Assembly (NCBI GenBank): GCA_022113835.1
Contig: JAILWY010000026.1
Coordinates: 4,236,001-4,300,000, forward strand
Source: Atopsyche davidsoni
Taxonomy: Eukaryota > Arthropoda > Insecta > Trichoptera > Hydrobiosidae
Reading direction: 5' to 3'
DNA: 64,000 nucleotides
The translations under genes were made by a program, and so were the position numbers. The notes beneath the pieces are model-generated. The model searched no databases and was not told the origin of the DNA. It saw nothing but the letters and a program-made list of their open reading frames with translations. Shown here in pieces: positions 25,651 through 44,900 of this stretch (position 1 is the first letter of the stretch; each line of letters opens with the position of its first letter).

Positions 25651-26007
25651 CAGTAATCCCCGCTTTACGCGACCCCGTTATGCGCGGTTTCACTATGACG
25701 CGAATTTCAAATTTCGCGTTAAAATGCCCCGCATTACGCGAATTTCTTATTTTAAGAATGTGTACGAACATAATGTAGTCATTGACTTCAACAATTAAAA
25801 ACAGCGTTGGGTGTTATGAACGTATTTTACAAGAACGTAAAAGAAACGCTACCCAAAAGACAATAGATGTATTTTTTAATAAAAATAACATGTAACACTG
25901 CATAAAGTGTTCTTAGAATTAAAGTGATCGATTCAAATAATTCGTATTTTTTTTATTAACGCGATTTTTTCTGGAACGTATTCCTCGCGTAAAGCGGGGT
26001 ATTACTG
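25651..26007. mobile_element. Pogo/Tigger-like MITE, 357 bp
   Basis: Begins CAGTAATCCCCGCTTTACGC and ends with the inverse (GCGTAAAGCGGGGTATTACTG). TA flanks both sides (25649..25650 and 26008..26009). CAG termini followed by a C-rich/CGCTTTACGCG block and TA target duplication are typical of pogo-type Tc1/mariner non-autonomous elements. There is no coding capacity. Confidence 0.85.
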
Positions 26008-26544
26008 TATATGTATACAAATAAACGTTATTCAAGAATCTCAATCAAAGAAAATATTCATCACAAATAAAATGAATTTTAAGTAGTTTGAAAAACTGTA
26101 TTATAAAATGACCGTTTAATTGTATTATATTGAAAATCGATGATGACATGAAGCTTATTGGAAAAAAATTGGTAAACACAAGTCTCAATATACAGCATCG
26201 AACCCTTTTTGAAGGTTATCGTGAAAAAGCAAATAGAGGATGGAAACCAGAGGACTCTCTTGATTGTGTAAAATCGAGAAGAGGACCGGTCTTGAAATTG
26301 AAGGCTTGTTATGTGGTGCGGTAGACATAATGTGAAGTGAAGTTTTCTGAGGATGGCCACCGATTATGCGAACAAAAAAATAAAATTGTAATATCAAGAG
26401 GAAAATACAAATTTGGATATAATGTGTTGTGAAATCAACAAAATATCTTTTAGAATGAGGGACACGAGAAAAAAATTTTAAAACAACTGATTCAGTTTAA
26501 CCATATCTATGAAATGTTTATTATATATATTTATTACATATAAC

Positions 26545-26635
26545 CAAGTGAATTCCGGCTCAGTTATAGAATCACTGTATTTGGAAAAAAAAAATACAAG
26601 GCCATTTGTCGTTCGAGTCCCACTTATGCAGTGAA
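26545..26635 (+). repeat. Possible degenerate tRNA-derived SINE head
   Basis: GGCTCAGTTATAG resembles a pol III A box and GTTCGAGTCCC about 55 nt later is a near-perfect B box. An A-run lies between them, and no tRNA cloverleaf is evident. Confidence 0.3.
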
Positions 26636-26639
26636 AATA

Positions 26640-29259
26640 AAAAAACAAAGGTTTTTTTTCTCATTTGACATGAAATCCGTTTTTCTTAAAACCACTTACT
26701 AAGCTTGATCAAATTTCTTTCAAAACATTGCTTTGTATACGTTTTATATTCTATACATGAAGTAATATTGTAGGTTTTAAATATAGACACTACTCACACT
26801 TACCCTTACAGCGCGCCGAGCTTTTATTAAGCCAATCACTTAAAAAACTTGACGGAGGCTGCTGGCGGTGCCCGCTCGTATTAAAAAGCTCCAAGGCGTG
26901 GTAAAGTATGCACTGGGCTCTAGAATTTCATACATTTTTAAAATAATATCACTTACACCTACCCTTAAGTCATTCTACACCTCTTTTAAATTCTTCAAAG
27001 GCTAATTCTGGAAGAGTTATTAAGTCCATCAAAATATCTTACAAGTTAGGTATTTAGTTAAAATTTACCCTTTCTATTTAAAGCAATTAAAAATATAATT
27101 AGATGATGACGTGTACAGAATTTAAATCGCAATGAATTGGGCTTTAATTGCAACATATTATATAATACATATATCAAAAAAAATACATAATATTTTTTTA
27201 AAAAGCATGCACCCAGTATGCTATAGTGTTTTTTTTACACAAATCAATTCAATCGAACAGAATTTATGACATCATTTACTTTGAACGTTAAAAAAATAAC
27301 TAATAGTATCCCACAATGTGCAACAACAAATAACTTTTATTTTGTTATTTATGTTGAAATTTTAATATACATTTTATGTATTGATTTTAAATGTGAACAT
27401 TTTTTTACTAGACTCAATTATTCAAAAATTAAAATTTTATGTAAGATCATTAAATACTAAACATAAAATAAAAACAAAGCATTCTTTGTTATTATGTCCT
27501 AAAATACAAGGTGCGTCACTTTGGAAATTAATAATTAATAAGCTTGAATCAGATAAAGCCATTATTGCGTATTCAGCGAGGATCCAACTGGCTATAATTT
27601 TTATTACCGAACGCTATCTGGCACTTTATCATTCCTTCGTGATTAAAACAAAACATGGGAGTGCCTTGGAGGGATTCGAGGGCTGTTTCAGGAAAACAGA
27701 GGGTGTAAAATGAGCTTCTTTCTAAAGAGAATACCCTATCCTGAAATTTGAGTTGACGCTGTGTTTGATGGATAGATCAAGTTTGTTTTTAATTTATGAG
27801 TTTTTAAATGCTTTCCTACAGCTTCACCTGAGATCTTCATCTATCTGTCTATTTCACTCTTGCGAAATTCCCTACAACACCTCGTTTATTCGATAAATAT
27901 TTTTGTAAAGTTTTATTTTGCTAGTGAATTTTTGTAATTTCGAACACACCTTTATTATCAGCAATATTCTAAAAATATTGAATCGCAAAATACTATCATC
28001 ATATTTTCTTTTGCTAAAGATAATAATTGAGTTTAACAAAAAATATATGAATGACACAGAACTCTTGAGGTACAAGTATCGTATACAATTGTGATATTTT
28101 TTAAAATGATTAATGTCACTACAAACTTTCTTAAAATTTTACGTCAGAGAAGAGATCTTATCTTTGAGTTCCAAGCCAATAAAGTACGTTTCCAACCAAA
28201 AGCTACAAAAAATTACTTAGAAAAATAGCTTTTAACCAAAATTTTATTAAACATTAGTTGATTTGGTTTCCTTTGTGTTTTGTGCCTGGTTGAGATTTCG
28301 GTCCCCGTGCTGGGACCATCTTCGGGGGTTTCGAGTTTCTAATTTTAATTAATTTAAGTATATAAGATAAACTGGTGTATTCTTTCTTTAATAATATATA
28401 ATGAAAAAATACTTATAAATATATTTCCATCGGCTAAAATCACCCCGAAAGCACAAAGATAGCAATTTAGATTATAATTTCAAGTTAGCAGAGTTACCGC
28501 ACGATATTTTTCGCGACATTTATGGTTTAATTTTGAAGACAGACTGTCCTGCCGTACGGCACGTGATTTTCTTGTTTATTATTACAATTTTGTAGCAACC
28601 ACGACCAGGAGCCTTGCGCCTCAAAAATGTAAGAAATAAGGAATGCGTAGGAGTCGCCTATTTCATACTACATAAATTCCTCCCCGGAAACAAATTGAGA
28701 AGAGTTTCGCCATGCTCGGCACACAGTCCCTAAAGGATTTATACTTTTTATCAAATTAAACAAAGAACTTCACCAGAATATATAATTTTATCTTTAAAAT
28801 AAAGAATCTCGAGTGATTTTCTCTTTTACACTTTTGGATTCACATTTGTCCCCCAGCGAAAGGAAATCTTCTTCGATAGCGATATCTTTTGATATTTTTT
28901 CATAGTGTGCGTTTTTAAATTTGTGTACTGTATTTTATCATGCTTAATATTTTAAGCATAATAAATTACGCTTGTATTACACACAAGAGAATAACATTAT
29001 GCGTAAACAATGATTACTCAACTGTCAAAAAACATTATACAATTTGTAAAAAGCATTCTTTCCACAATATACTGTTTGTGATTCAACTTCTATCCCATAG
29101 TTTACTCTCATTCATTTAGTCATAAAAATAGGCAATTTTTAATATTTTTTTTATTTATAAAGTATATTTTACAATAGCTTTTACCAGCGGTATAATATAA
29201 ACCAAAAAATTTTGTAACCATTTTTTCTGTGTTACTTGATGAAAAATTATTTTTTTATA
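26640..29259. other. 2.6-kb AT-rich stretch without recognised genes
   Basis: Nothing coding was recognised. A small hairpin with a repeat-like motif lies at 28297..28330 (see findings). Confidence 0.5.
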
Positions 29260-29955
29260 TACGAGGGCGGTCCGATAAGTACTTGGCCTCACGGCCCGAT
29301 GGTGCTAGTATCGCAAGAGAGATTTACTATCGTGTAGTACATTCTTGTAGACGGGTACTATCAAAACTGCCGAATCGGACTCGTAGTTTTGTTTTGACCA
29401 CGTGTGGAAGCGGACCTGTACGCGTATTTTAGAAAAATGGAAAAAGAGCAATATCGGTCGGTAATTCGATTCTTGTTTTTGGAAGGGAAATCGCGTAGCG
29501 AAACAAAGAGCGCTTGGATGCTGTGTACGGTGACTCTTCTCCTTCGATGGCGACCGCCAAAAATTGGTTTAACGAGTTTCAACGTGGTCGCACTTCGGTT
29601 TTTGATGAGACACGCCCAGGGGCTCTGAAAATGGCTACCACAGAGGATAACGTGACAAAAATCCACGATCTCGTATTGGCAGACCGCCGATTGAAGGTGC
29701 GCGAGATAGCTGAAACAGTAGGCATCTCAAAAAACCGCGTGGGTCATATCCTGCATGAAATTTTGGTCATGAGAAAGCTGTCGGCGCGATGGGTGCCGCG
29801 TTTGCTCACTCCGAACCGTGAGACACTTCGAAGCAAATCCAAAGGAGTTTCGTGACCGTAGACGAAACATGGATCCACTGGTACACACCAGAGACCAAGG
29901 AACAGTCGAAACAGTGGACATCACCCGGCGAACGTGCTCCGAAGAAGGCGGTTAA
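29260..29955 (+). mobile_element. Mariner element, 5' half only
   Basis: The terminus CGAGGGCGGTCCGATAAG follows a TATA at 29257..29260, then comes a short leader and a transposase frame. The sequence stops matching mariner at about 29955, before the second catalytic Asp, and no right terminus is found. It is a 3'-truncated copy. Confidence 0.8.
29437..29955 (+). pseudogene. Mariner transposase, N-terminal part, frameshifted
   Basis: The start MEKEQYRSVIRFLFLEGKS is followed by a one-base shift near 29510. The frame then reads DAVYGDSSPSMATAKNWFNE and DLVLADRRLKVREIAETVGI, the bipartite helix-turn-helix domain. A second shift near 29850 leads to VTVDETWIHWYTPETKEQSK, which holds the first catalytic Asp. 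The rest, including the second and third Asp, is absent. This is a dead fragment of a mariner family widespread in insects. Confidence 0.85.
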
Positions 29956-32900
29956 CAACGTATTAACAACTGCACAAATTTTTTTATGATATCCACTATG
30001 ATATATTTTTAAACATTCCAATAAAAGTAATCATTCAATATCGCATTGTTCGCAGCCCACTCGGGTTCTTGATATTTTTCAACCCACGCACCGCCCGGCG
30101 GCAAATCGGTAAAGAAAACATGAAAACATGACACATGTTTCGGCATTATTTCGAGTAGGAGTTCCGACCAAACTTAACACCGGGGGCGGCCGCCCACGCA
30201 CAGCCTGGGGCGGGGGTGGCCTCGTGGGCGGAAGGTTGTCATTCATCCTGCCAGGCAGATTAATGGAACGCCTAACAAGCAATGATACTCAAAAGTGAGC
30301 TCAGAGACAAACGCCCCACTCGGCGCCAGCTTTTGCACGATTTCAGGGCTCAAGCGGCGACTGCCTCTGGTTTCATTACCAAGACAGGAGATTACAGTTG
30401 TACAAAATCGCTCTAAATAACAGATAACAGCGCTGCTATTGTTCTGCCTGCTCCGCTGTAAATTTGAATTAAATTAGGTTTTTCCTTCCTGTGTCTTTGA
30501 AATTGTGTCGTCAATTGAATAACTTACTTAACGTAGTAACCGTATCATTTCATACCATTTTTTACTATGTGTTTCAGGGATACAGTACGACTGTAAAATT
30601 GTCTCATAGCGTTTGCAACCGCAGGAAGAACGAAAACTTTAACTGCTATTCATACGTGTGCCAAATTTGCTTATTTCTAGACATTTAAATTGTCATACTT
30701 CTATGAAAAGTGTGTAAGTAATTATGAATTTTTTTATTTCAAATATATTTTTTAAAAAAAAGGTAACAAGTGTGACTTTCATACATTTACTTATAAAGAG
30801 ACAATTTTATTCTGAAATATTAAAGCTATTTTCAAACTATTAATAATGATATATTCAAACCCAACAAAACATCCCAGGGTGAAATATAATAGATTTGCCG
30901 CAGTTGAGGCACTATCAACTAAACCGGTCTGACAGTGGCTTAGCTCTAGAAAAAACCAATCCCATCTGGAAATACTGACAGCACTCCTTTTCAACTGGGA
31001 TTGTCTGTTAGTAGAAATGGATGGCGTTATATTTGTACACAAGAATAAACTCTGGGATATGCAAAAAATATTAATATTTTTGTATTTTATTTACTGTTAT
31101 ATGTTTCACGTATTCTTTCGGAGTGGAATCATTTATTTTTATTAATGAATGCGAAACATGAAAATTGAATTTTTATTCACTTGCCAACTTTGACAAACCT
31201 TGTAAAATAACTAAATATACCATTTCTTAAAAATTTTAAATAGTCTATATTTCGATATTTTTATTATACTATTGAAAATAATTGTGTGCTGTAATTTTTC
31301 TATTTTGGTAAATAACTTTTCTTTTTTTTCAAAATATTGGCAGAAAAGCTTTTGTTATTTAAAAGGTCGACATGTATTAAATGCTACCCCCTGCGGTTTA
31401 CTGAAACTTTCATGTTTGTGTTTTCCAATGAAAGCGACCAAAAGCTCACGTTGTAAGTTGAATAATGCAAATACACTATTATTTAATAAAGGTTGCCCAG
31501 TCGGTAGCCAAAACAAGCAGGTTTTATTCTCGCTAAGCACGGAAAAGATAATGTTGTTGAGTTATAACGGGCAACGGTCATTCCGCCACCGGCCGCCTGG
31601 CTTATTTTCCATACTTTATTTATCTGCAACCATTTAATAATACAGCAAGCTTACGAGAGCTTTGTTAATTTTATTTATTGATATACAGGAAAAAAACAGA
31701 ACTTCCAGATAAAATATAAATTCACTTTTGTGTTTGCATTTCAATCGATATTTGATCAAAGAGTACTTACGCCGAAAAGGATTTTGTAATGTGGAGTTTT
31801 ATTAAAATTATTTTATCACTTTTTATGGTTATTATTTGGTTTTTCAAAAATATACTCAATTAATATTTTTTGTTGTCTAGATTAACTGTTAAATGTTAGA
31901 AAATTATCAAAGATGCTATAACCTTTAAACTTTAATTACTATACAAAATTAAAACGCTATCTTAATTACAGCCGTTTATACGCGTGAATAATAAAAAAAA
32001 CGTATAATTTTATTAAGATCTTACTTGGCAACTAAGACTTTGAAGAAAAAAAACTAAAAAATAAATCTCCCCCGGGGGTGAGCATTAAAATTTAATATGA
32101 TTTTTACGCGAAGGCTCTGAGTACAAGTTTCTTTGTATTTCCCCGGGCAGTCATCTCGACGAGTCAAACAAGTACAGTCGCACAAATAAAAGTTTACCGA
32201 AAGCCCGTGAAAATAGCTGTCGCATAACTTCCCTTACCCCGCCAAGTTTTTTTGTTTCGCCCCGACGCCTCCAGCAGGAACTGATTATAAGGGATGAAAG
32301 TTTTCATATACATAACTCCCCCTGTTTTGAGTTTCTGAGAATGGCCGGTACATTTCTCCGAGGCGCACTTCTGTGTTGGTTTATTGCAGGTGATTAGCAT
32401 AATCGTTATTTATTGCGTTTCTTAACTGAGTTTGGTCAAAAGTCTATTAAAGTCAAATCGTAAATTTCTCCACATAATTTACACGCGTATTTGATAGCAA
32501 ATTTTATTAAGAAACAGAATGTTTTATGATTGGATTATTCTATTATAACAAAAGAACATTTAAATTACCGTCATAATATTGATAGCGTTCATGGTATTTT
32601 TATACTAAAACAATGTGTTTTTGAATTAAAATATAAGAATAACAGCTTTACAAAAACAATTTTTAAAAATACGTTAAATATTCAAAATTTATAATAAGAT
32701 GTGTTTTTTGGTTTTAGTTCATTTTACAATATTTTATATAATATGACTGGTCCCATCATATTTTTACTTTTGAAATCGTATGGGTATACACGCTTCGTCG
32801 ATATATCATCCCAATATCAGATATAAATACATGAGATAGTTGCATTTATAATAGATTCAAATTACGGGTCATGCAGATCTTAATCAGACTACGATTGTAT

Positions 32901-34080
32901 TTTTTTCATTATAAGAAATACAGCTTAGTTTAAATAATTTACCCTTTTGATTATAAATAGCTATATACTCAAATATCAAAGTTTTTTTAAAAATATACTG
33001 AATTTAATAATGTTTATTTTTAAATAGCTATTTTAAGTTTAGTAATACAATGTTAAATTTATTAAAGTACTCTTAGCATGTACCTTATTTTTTCCGGTGT
33101 CGATTTACTTTCTGAACTTCCCAACGTCTGTTTTTTTCCGCTTTCATTACAAACTTTCAAAGAATAGTCCCGGCGATGTAGACTTTCTTAAGTCAATACT
33201 TGAAGATATTAAAAACTCCATCACGGAATCCAGTGCAAATAATGAATCGGTACAAAGCCTTACATCGGGGATGATTGTGTTCGATATTCGCTTCCCGGGA
33301 TGGCAAAAGTTCTAAAGTTCGACTAAAAGCTCCATATTCCACAGTTAGTTGTTTGCTGAGCGACTCGGACTCCGCGTAGCGTGCTTCGGGAAAACTCTCG
33401 GGTATCGGAGCTCTCTAAATAAAACTATTGTTATACTTTTAATGTTACGGCCCAACAACTTCAAACAGATTATCACACATCAAATATTTGATCTCAATAG
33501 TCGAAAAGAGATTAAAATTGGACGTAAAATACGATATTCAGCATTAGATTTCTCTTCAAAAGACTTAAATATGTAGATAGGTAAATATTTATATAAATAA
33601 CATTATATCCACGAACTCTGAGCTTCGCCCAGCAAACTTATTCCAATTGCATTGTTTGAGCTTGCCTGCTAGGATGATGAATTTACTAAACTCGGGCATT
33701 CCCGAAGAATTCACTTAGTCACTACAGAGCGAAATCAACATTATAGAATCTTTTAAAAATAAATATATACTCCATGCCGTAATCAATAAAGGCCTGTGTA
33801 ACAATATACGAGTGTATTATCAATTAATAAAATTTCAATGTGGTTGTTTTGATTGAGGCACTGTGAGTTGAGAGACTTCATTGTTTCAGTGTTTATATGG
33901 TTTCATATCAAAACAAGATTCGTCAATAATAATAGCCTTTAACCAAAATAAAACAGATAAGAGCCGAACTCCACCTGTTTGAGACTTTCGTGAAAACAAA
34001 GATCACACCAAGAGTTCGTACGTCAAGCAATTACGGTTTTACCAATGAACATATTAGATAGAAATATGTTGATGTTATTA
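29956..34080. other. 4.1-kb stretch without recognised genes
   Basis: 30060..30290 is GC-rich (GGGGGCGGCCGCCCACG) but has no identifiable product. 32341..32389 could encode a short signal-peptide-like start (see findings). A short frame at 33097..33315 has ordinary protein-like composition but matches nothing I know. Confidence 0.45.
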
Positions 34081-34082
34081 TT

Positions 34083-34115
34083 AATTGACTAAATTGACTA
34101 AATCGACTAAACTGA
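34083..34115. repeat. 9-bp imperfect tandem repeat
   Basis: Units of the AAATTGACT type repeat about four times at the start of the longer direct repeat. Confidence 0.6.
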
Positions 34116-34175
34116 TGTGTAAAATTCGCGTAAAATTGCGCGTGCGAAATCTAGTCTATATGCTCTTTGATTTGC
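34100..34175 (+). repeat. ~80-bp direct repeat, copy 1
   Basis: Shares CTAAACTGATGTG, ATTCGCGTAAAATTGC and AAATCTAGTCTATA in the same order with 34298..34382. It lies about 0.6 kb upstream of the sulfotransferase coding start. Confidence 0.75.
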
Positions 34176-34297
34176 CCTTTTTGATTTTTTTTTCTTCCGT
34201 TTAGCAACTGCGGGTTAATTATGAGATTTTTGTTAATAAACTCAATGTTATTGTTACACAATAGCATATATTCTATTTATATTTTAAGCGGGTAACC

Positions 34298-34382
34298 AAA
34301 TTGACTAAACTGATGTGCGAAGCGGACGAAATTCGCGTAAAATTGCACGTGTGAAATCTAGTCTATACACTCTTTGATTTGC
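34298..34382 (+). repeat. ~80-bp direct repeat, copy 2
   Basis: Second copy of the repeat at 34100..34175, with an extra 10 nt after GATGTG. It could be a remnant of an interspersed repeat or a duplicated regulatory block. Confidence 0.75.
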
Positions 34383-34640
34383 ATGTAGTCAAATAAATCG
34401 TTTCCTATAAAAACGTTGAACCACTTCATACACACGTTGCGGATTACATGGCATCACAACAACACCACTCTGTCCTAAAAATTGTTCAATAATTGGAGGA
34501 TTACCACTCCACTTCTTCATTGTCACTTTGTTCAGAATCACTGGACAGTATTGGTAGAAGTAACGTTACACATTCAAAAACGTATTAATATGCGCCCCGC
34601 CTTCAGGCAGTAGTCCGCGGGACGGGTACTAGTAGTTTAG

Positions 34641-40414
<5,774 letters not shown>

Positions 40415-41904
40415 ATCATTTCTAGGTTTAAGGCAATCCAAACATATCAAAAAATGGAACGCATACATATCAAATGAAACTGCTTCATATCAAATATTTA
40501 GTAAACTCACGTCGTGGGTTTCGGTGTGCTCTGGGTCATGTTGATCCGTGATACTAACGGTAACATAATTTAGACTAGGTTAATTATGCAAGTCAAATAT
40601 CTAATTATAATGAAACGTTACATATCAAAACATTACAATTATACATTTTAGGATAAGTTACGATCGTTTACATTTTTATTGGAGGGATGTACGCGTTAAG
40701 GTAGCTGAATCAGAATCAGATTTATATTAGAATTATTTTTGTAATTCCCTTCGGGGTCATGATCAGTTTGTATGGATGTTATTGTAATATGTGTTTTTGT
40801 TTTTTAGCATTTTTGTATGTTAGGTGTCGTATCTCGCACGCTCCCACCGGCGAGCAAGTCGACTGCTCTTGCGCGATCGGACCCGAGCTATCTTCTTCAA
40901 AGGTGACAATATAATAGTACTCACTTATGCCTCTAAGGTTGTTAAAAAATATACCATTCTTAAGAATCGTGGGGATTACCGACGAGCCGTTAACAGCGCG
41001 CGGGGAATTCCCCGTGGGGTATTTTTACATGGTTTATTAGGGGCTGTTTCCACATTCGATATCGCAACCCTCGTTCTCCTTTTACTAGCTAACGCGTAAA
41101 AACATACAATGTATAAAGGCAACATGAAGAAAGTTCCACAGTTTTAATGCTCCGTTATCAAAGAACGCCTGCGTATTCGAATTTTATACGAAAGGAGTCA
41201 AGTTTTGAATTGAGTAATTTTATCATATGCCTTCACTGCACAAATAATATTCTCTACCTTAGCGTCTTTATATCGGCCGTTATAAATCCACAAATATATG
41301 GAAGCTGACGATTTTACGCCTCTCAGTGCTTAACGACCTGTGTTATTTTTGAAATAACATATTTCTGCGAAACATTTTACGTACGATTCCAGCAGCGATA
41401 AATATAAAATACAAGTAAAAATACGGGCATAGAAATGTCTCATCAAAAAATACCAGGTTTTGAAATGTATCAAAGGCAAGTCGCGGCTTTCATGTCCTAT
41501 GCCGGCTAGGCCCATCAATAAGTTAACAGCAAGGATTTCCAGATTTCCTTTTAAAGAGATCCGCCAGTGGTCTCACTTTTTAATGAGACACTTGATATCG
41601 AGGAGGATCCGCCCGGAAGAGTATTCGCTTTGTTTATTTCTACTCGTCTGCTTTCCGGTCGTTTTATGCGAGTGAAATTATTATTTTATTTGACATAATG
41701 ACTCGGTCATTATTAGCTCGTTTCGTGTCTGTTCCAGTAGAATTTAGATTTTTGTTCCAGTCAGCCGGAAAGTTTCCCACGATATTTTATTTTGAACTAA
41801 ACGTGCTTCAAGCTTACCAGAATACATTAAATATATCCAAACTAATCTATTAGCGAGTTTAAGGCAACAAAAACTCCACTTAACCACATTTATTTTGGAA
41901 TAAA
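40415..41904 (+). other. Presumed 3' UTR/downstream region of the sulfotransferase gene
   Basis: The first canonical AATAAA on this strand after the stop is at 41899..41904. A frame at 40824..41099 is open but matches nothing. The true 3' end cannot be fixed without transcript data. Confidence 0.3.
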
Positions 41905-44900
41905 TTTATAAATAGACATTAGGGTTTTTTTTCACGTTTGTACAAAAACAATAATCATAGAACAATTTTTTTCTCGTTATCGTAGAGTAAAATGATTTTT
42001 AGATATATCGTATGGATCACTTTTGATCAGTTCTACTTGCGTTATGAATTCCCCTCCTAATAAGTGGGGTGGGTGGCTGGGGGCTGCACTTCAGCTGACA
42101 GGAAGTCTCGGAGGCTCTGATCAGTAATGACTCGGCGACTTCATTAGAGGCGGCTAATAGCGTCTCTTACAGGAAATGCACCCCACCTGGATTTGTAACA
42201 ACTTGATTGGAACTCGATGTATTTACTACCTACAAGTATTGAATTTATCAACTGAATAGATTTAAAATTATAAACTAATTTCCGGATTATTTTTTAAGAA
42301 TATATTTTTTACTCAAATATTTCCAAACAATACGTTAATGCATTTATAAATATATCACACAAATTACACCTCAATTATCAAATTTAAAATAAATAAATAA
42401 ACTTAACATTTTTTAATTTAAAATAATTTTTATTTTTGACTCATAACCCGACAACTAATTTTAAAATGACCAAGAATTGATCATTTAACCCGTAGAGATT
42501 TTGCTAAGGTTAATTTGACGCACACACGCATATATTTGTGAGAGTTTACGTGTCTACTCCAAATACAGTTACATAACGGATTACTCAGTATTATTTAATG
42601 ATTCATTATATTTATTAAAATCTAAAAATATTACACATGCGCGAAAGGCAACCGAGGTAGGTTCATAACATCGAGGCTAAAGCAAAAGCCAGGTGTAATC
42701 AGCTTTGACATGTGTGAACGTTTATTTTGCGTCGCCGGACTCGCTCTACTTAATTATGTTAAAAAATGTGTGCTGAAATGTATTAAACGTGTGCTTCTGC
42801 CAGCCTCTGCATGTTGCACGAACGTTATATTTATAACTCGGAGCGTTACTTGCTTCCACGCGTCCCAATCACTGCATTATTTGGCGCAATTTATTATTAT
42901 TTGCAAATTGGTTATATCCTACCCCTACATATATTTATTTTGCGCTGTTCGTCCTTATTAACTAATCTACAGAATATGGAATCCATAAAAAAAAATTAAG
43001 ACGCAAACGAAGCATTTTTTAAAAATATTATTTGAAATACAGCAAAGAAATATTATTCACATTCAGTGATATTTAAAACTTTGAAATAGAGTATTACGTC
43101 ATAGAAAATTTAGCTTATTTGCTAGGGAATGAGTATGTACATTATATAGTATCTTAAGTAAATACTGACAGTTTGAAATGCTTACAAAAAAAATGCAGCA
43201 TTATTTATACTTTTGGGAAGCAGAATAACAATACAAGCAAGTTACATAAAAGCGCTCATTAAAATTAAGTGCAAAAGGCACACTTTTAAAATTTGCTGTA
43301 CATAAATTACTTTTCTCTTAGAGTAACCTATTAAGACCCGTTATTTCAGTTAGGGCCCTCGAGTCTGCCGGCGCAGTACCTACACCAATTAAGGCTTAAA
43401 TCCAGCAAAAGTCCACATTACGCCCTCCGTCGTCTTCGTGTGTTTTTAAAGAGTACACGTACTGCAGAGCTGATTTCAGACCTATGACGTGATATGGCGT
43501 CATTACCTCGCGATGTTGTACCATAATTAAAGCTTTTTTTGTTCCTCGGAAAGCTGTCGGATCCTTGGGATCTACTAGCCGGCGGCGAGGCTACTTTAAA
43601 AATATTTTTAGCTTAGTAAAGCGATGTAGGAGTTTTATTTGCTTCATGATACATGCATAGCTTCTGGCAGTTCATTTAGAGGTTCTATGATAGCTTTAAA
43701 GTGTTACCTACCTTACCTATTTACCTAATATTACCCTACACGAGCAGAATTATTTTCATCCTTAAAATAAGTGGTTGCAAAGAGTAGTTTTAAAACTGCA
43801 TTTAATTATCGTAGTGTATAAAATTATAAGCTAAATAATATGCGATACTTACATAAAATACGAAAAGCCGATATTTAAAACATATGTAATAAATACAAAA
43901 CATAGTCTGAATGTCATTGTATAAATTTACTTTTTTTATTATTATTTTAAACAGGTATTTTAAAAGTTGTAATTTAAAGAAATTAGTAGGTATACTTTGC
44001 ATTAATTTTGAAAATGTTGGAGGTTTTTTTTTTAAAACGTGAGCTCGGTTCTTTTGCGCAAGTATAATATATTCATATGTCAGAAGTAGCTAATGCTCAC
44101 TGTAAATATAATTTGTTTGCGAAAACAGCGCCATACTTAGGAATAGCTTATTAATATATTACTTAACGCCTACGTGGTGAAAATCAAAGAAGCTCTTGGG
44201 TATAATATATTATTTAAACCAGGAACTTACAAGAGGTGAAATTAAGCTTTTAATTAATTAATTACTTTATATTTACAGCGATTTCAGATTTATCTGAGAA
44301 TATTCAAGACAAATACTTTTTTTTGAACTTTTTATAATTTCACTTTTTTTTTTTTAAATATAAATATTTTTTTCAATTCCTTCAATGTGAGATTCAAAAA
44401 TTTTATATATTCGAGAAAACATTTTGTTGATATTTTAACGTTGTGTGTAAAAATAATACTGAGACTTCAAGTGCACTATAAATCAAATAAAAAAATAATA
44501 AAATGAGAAAGAAGAAGTATATTATACGCCAGCCACAAAATCAAATTAAAAAGGTATCGCTTTAGATTCAAACGCTAATAGGCTCTGCTCGACCAGGGAT
44601 AATAATTGGTGTTTTTTTCTTCTCAGGGGTAGGTAAAGGGATGGGGGCCCATACCGAAGGGGGCCCCGGGGGTTCACCGCTTTGGGCACCACTTTTCGCC
44701 CTGCATTTTTCATGGCATCTGCGTGTTGCCATGGCGGGAGATTGGTTGTTTTTTTTTTTTACCTTCAATTCCTAAACACGAAGACTTTATTGCACTCTTC
44801 TCTGTTGTTGTTTGCAAGGGTGGAATGGAAAGGGGTTGTGTGTTTTTTTTATAATTAAATGAAAACAAACCAAACACACCAGCCCAGTGGATGTATAAAA

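Noticed and set aside
26545..26635. Possible tRNA gene
   Set aside because: A-box and B-box-like motifs are present but no acceptor or anticodon stem can be formed; kept only as a weak SINE remark.
40824..41099. 91-residue open frame downstream of the sulfotransferase
   Set aside because: No homology, no plausible splice or promoter context, probably 3' UTR.
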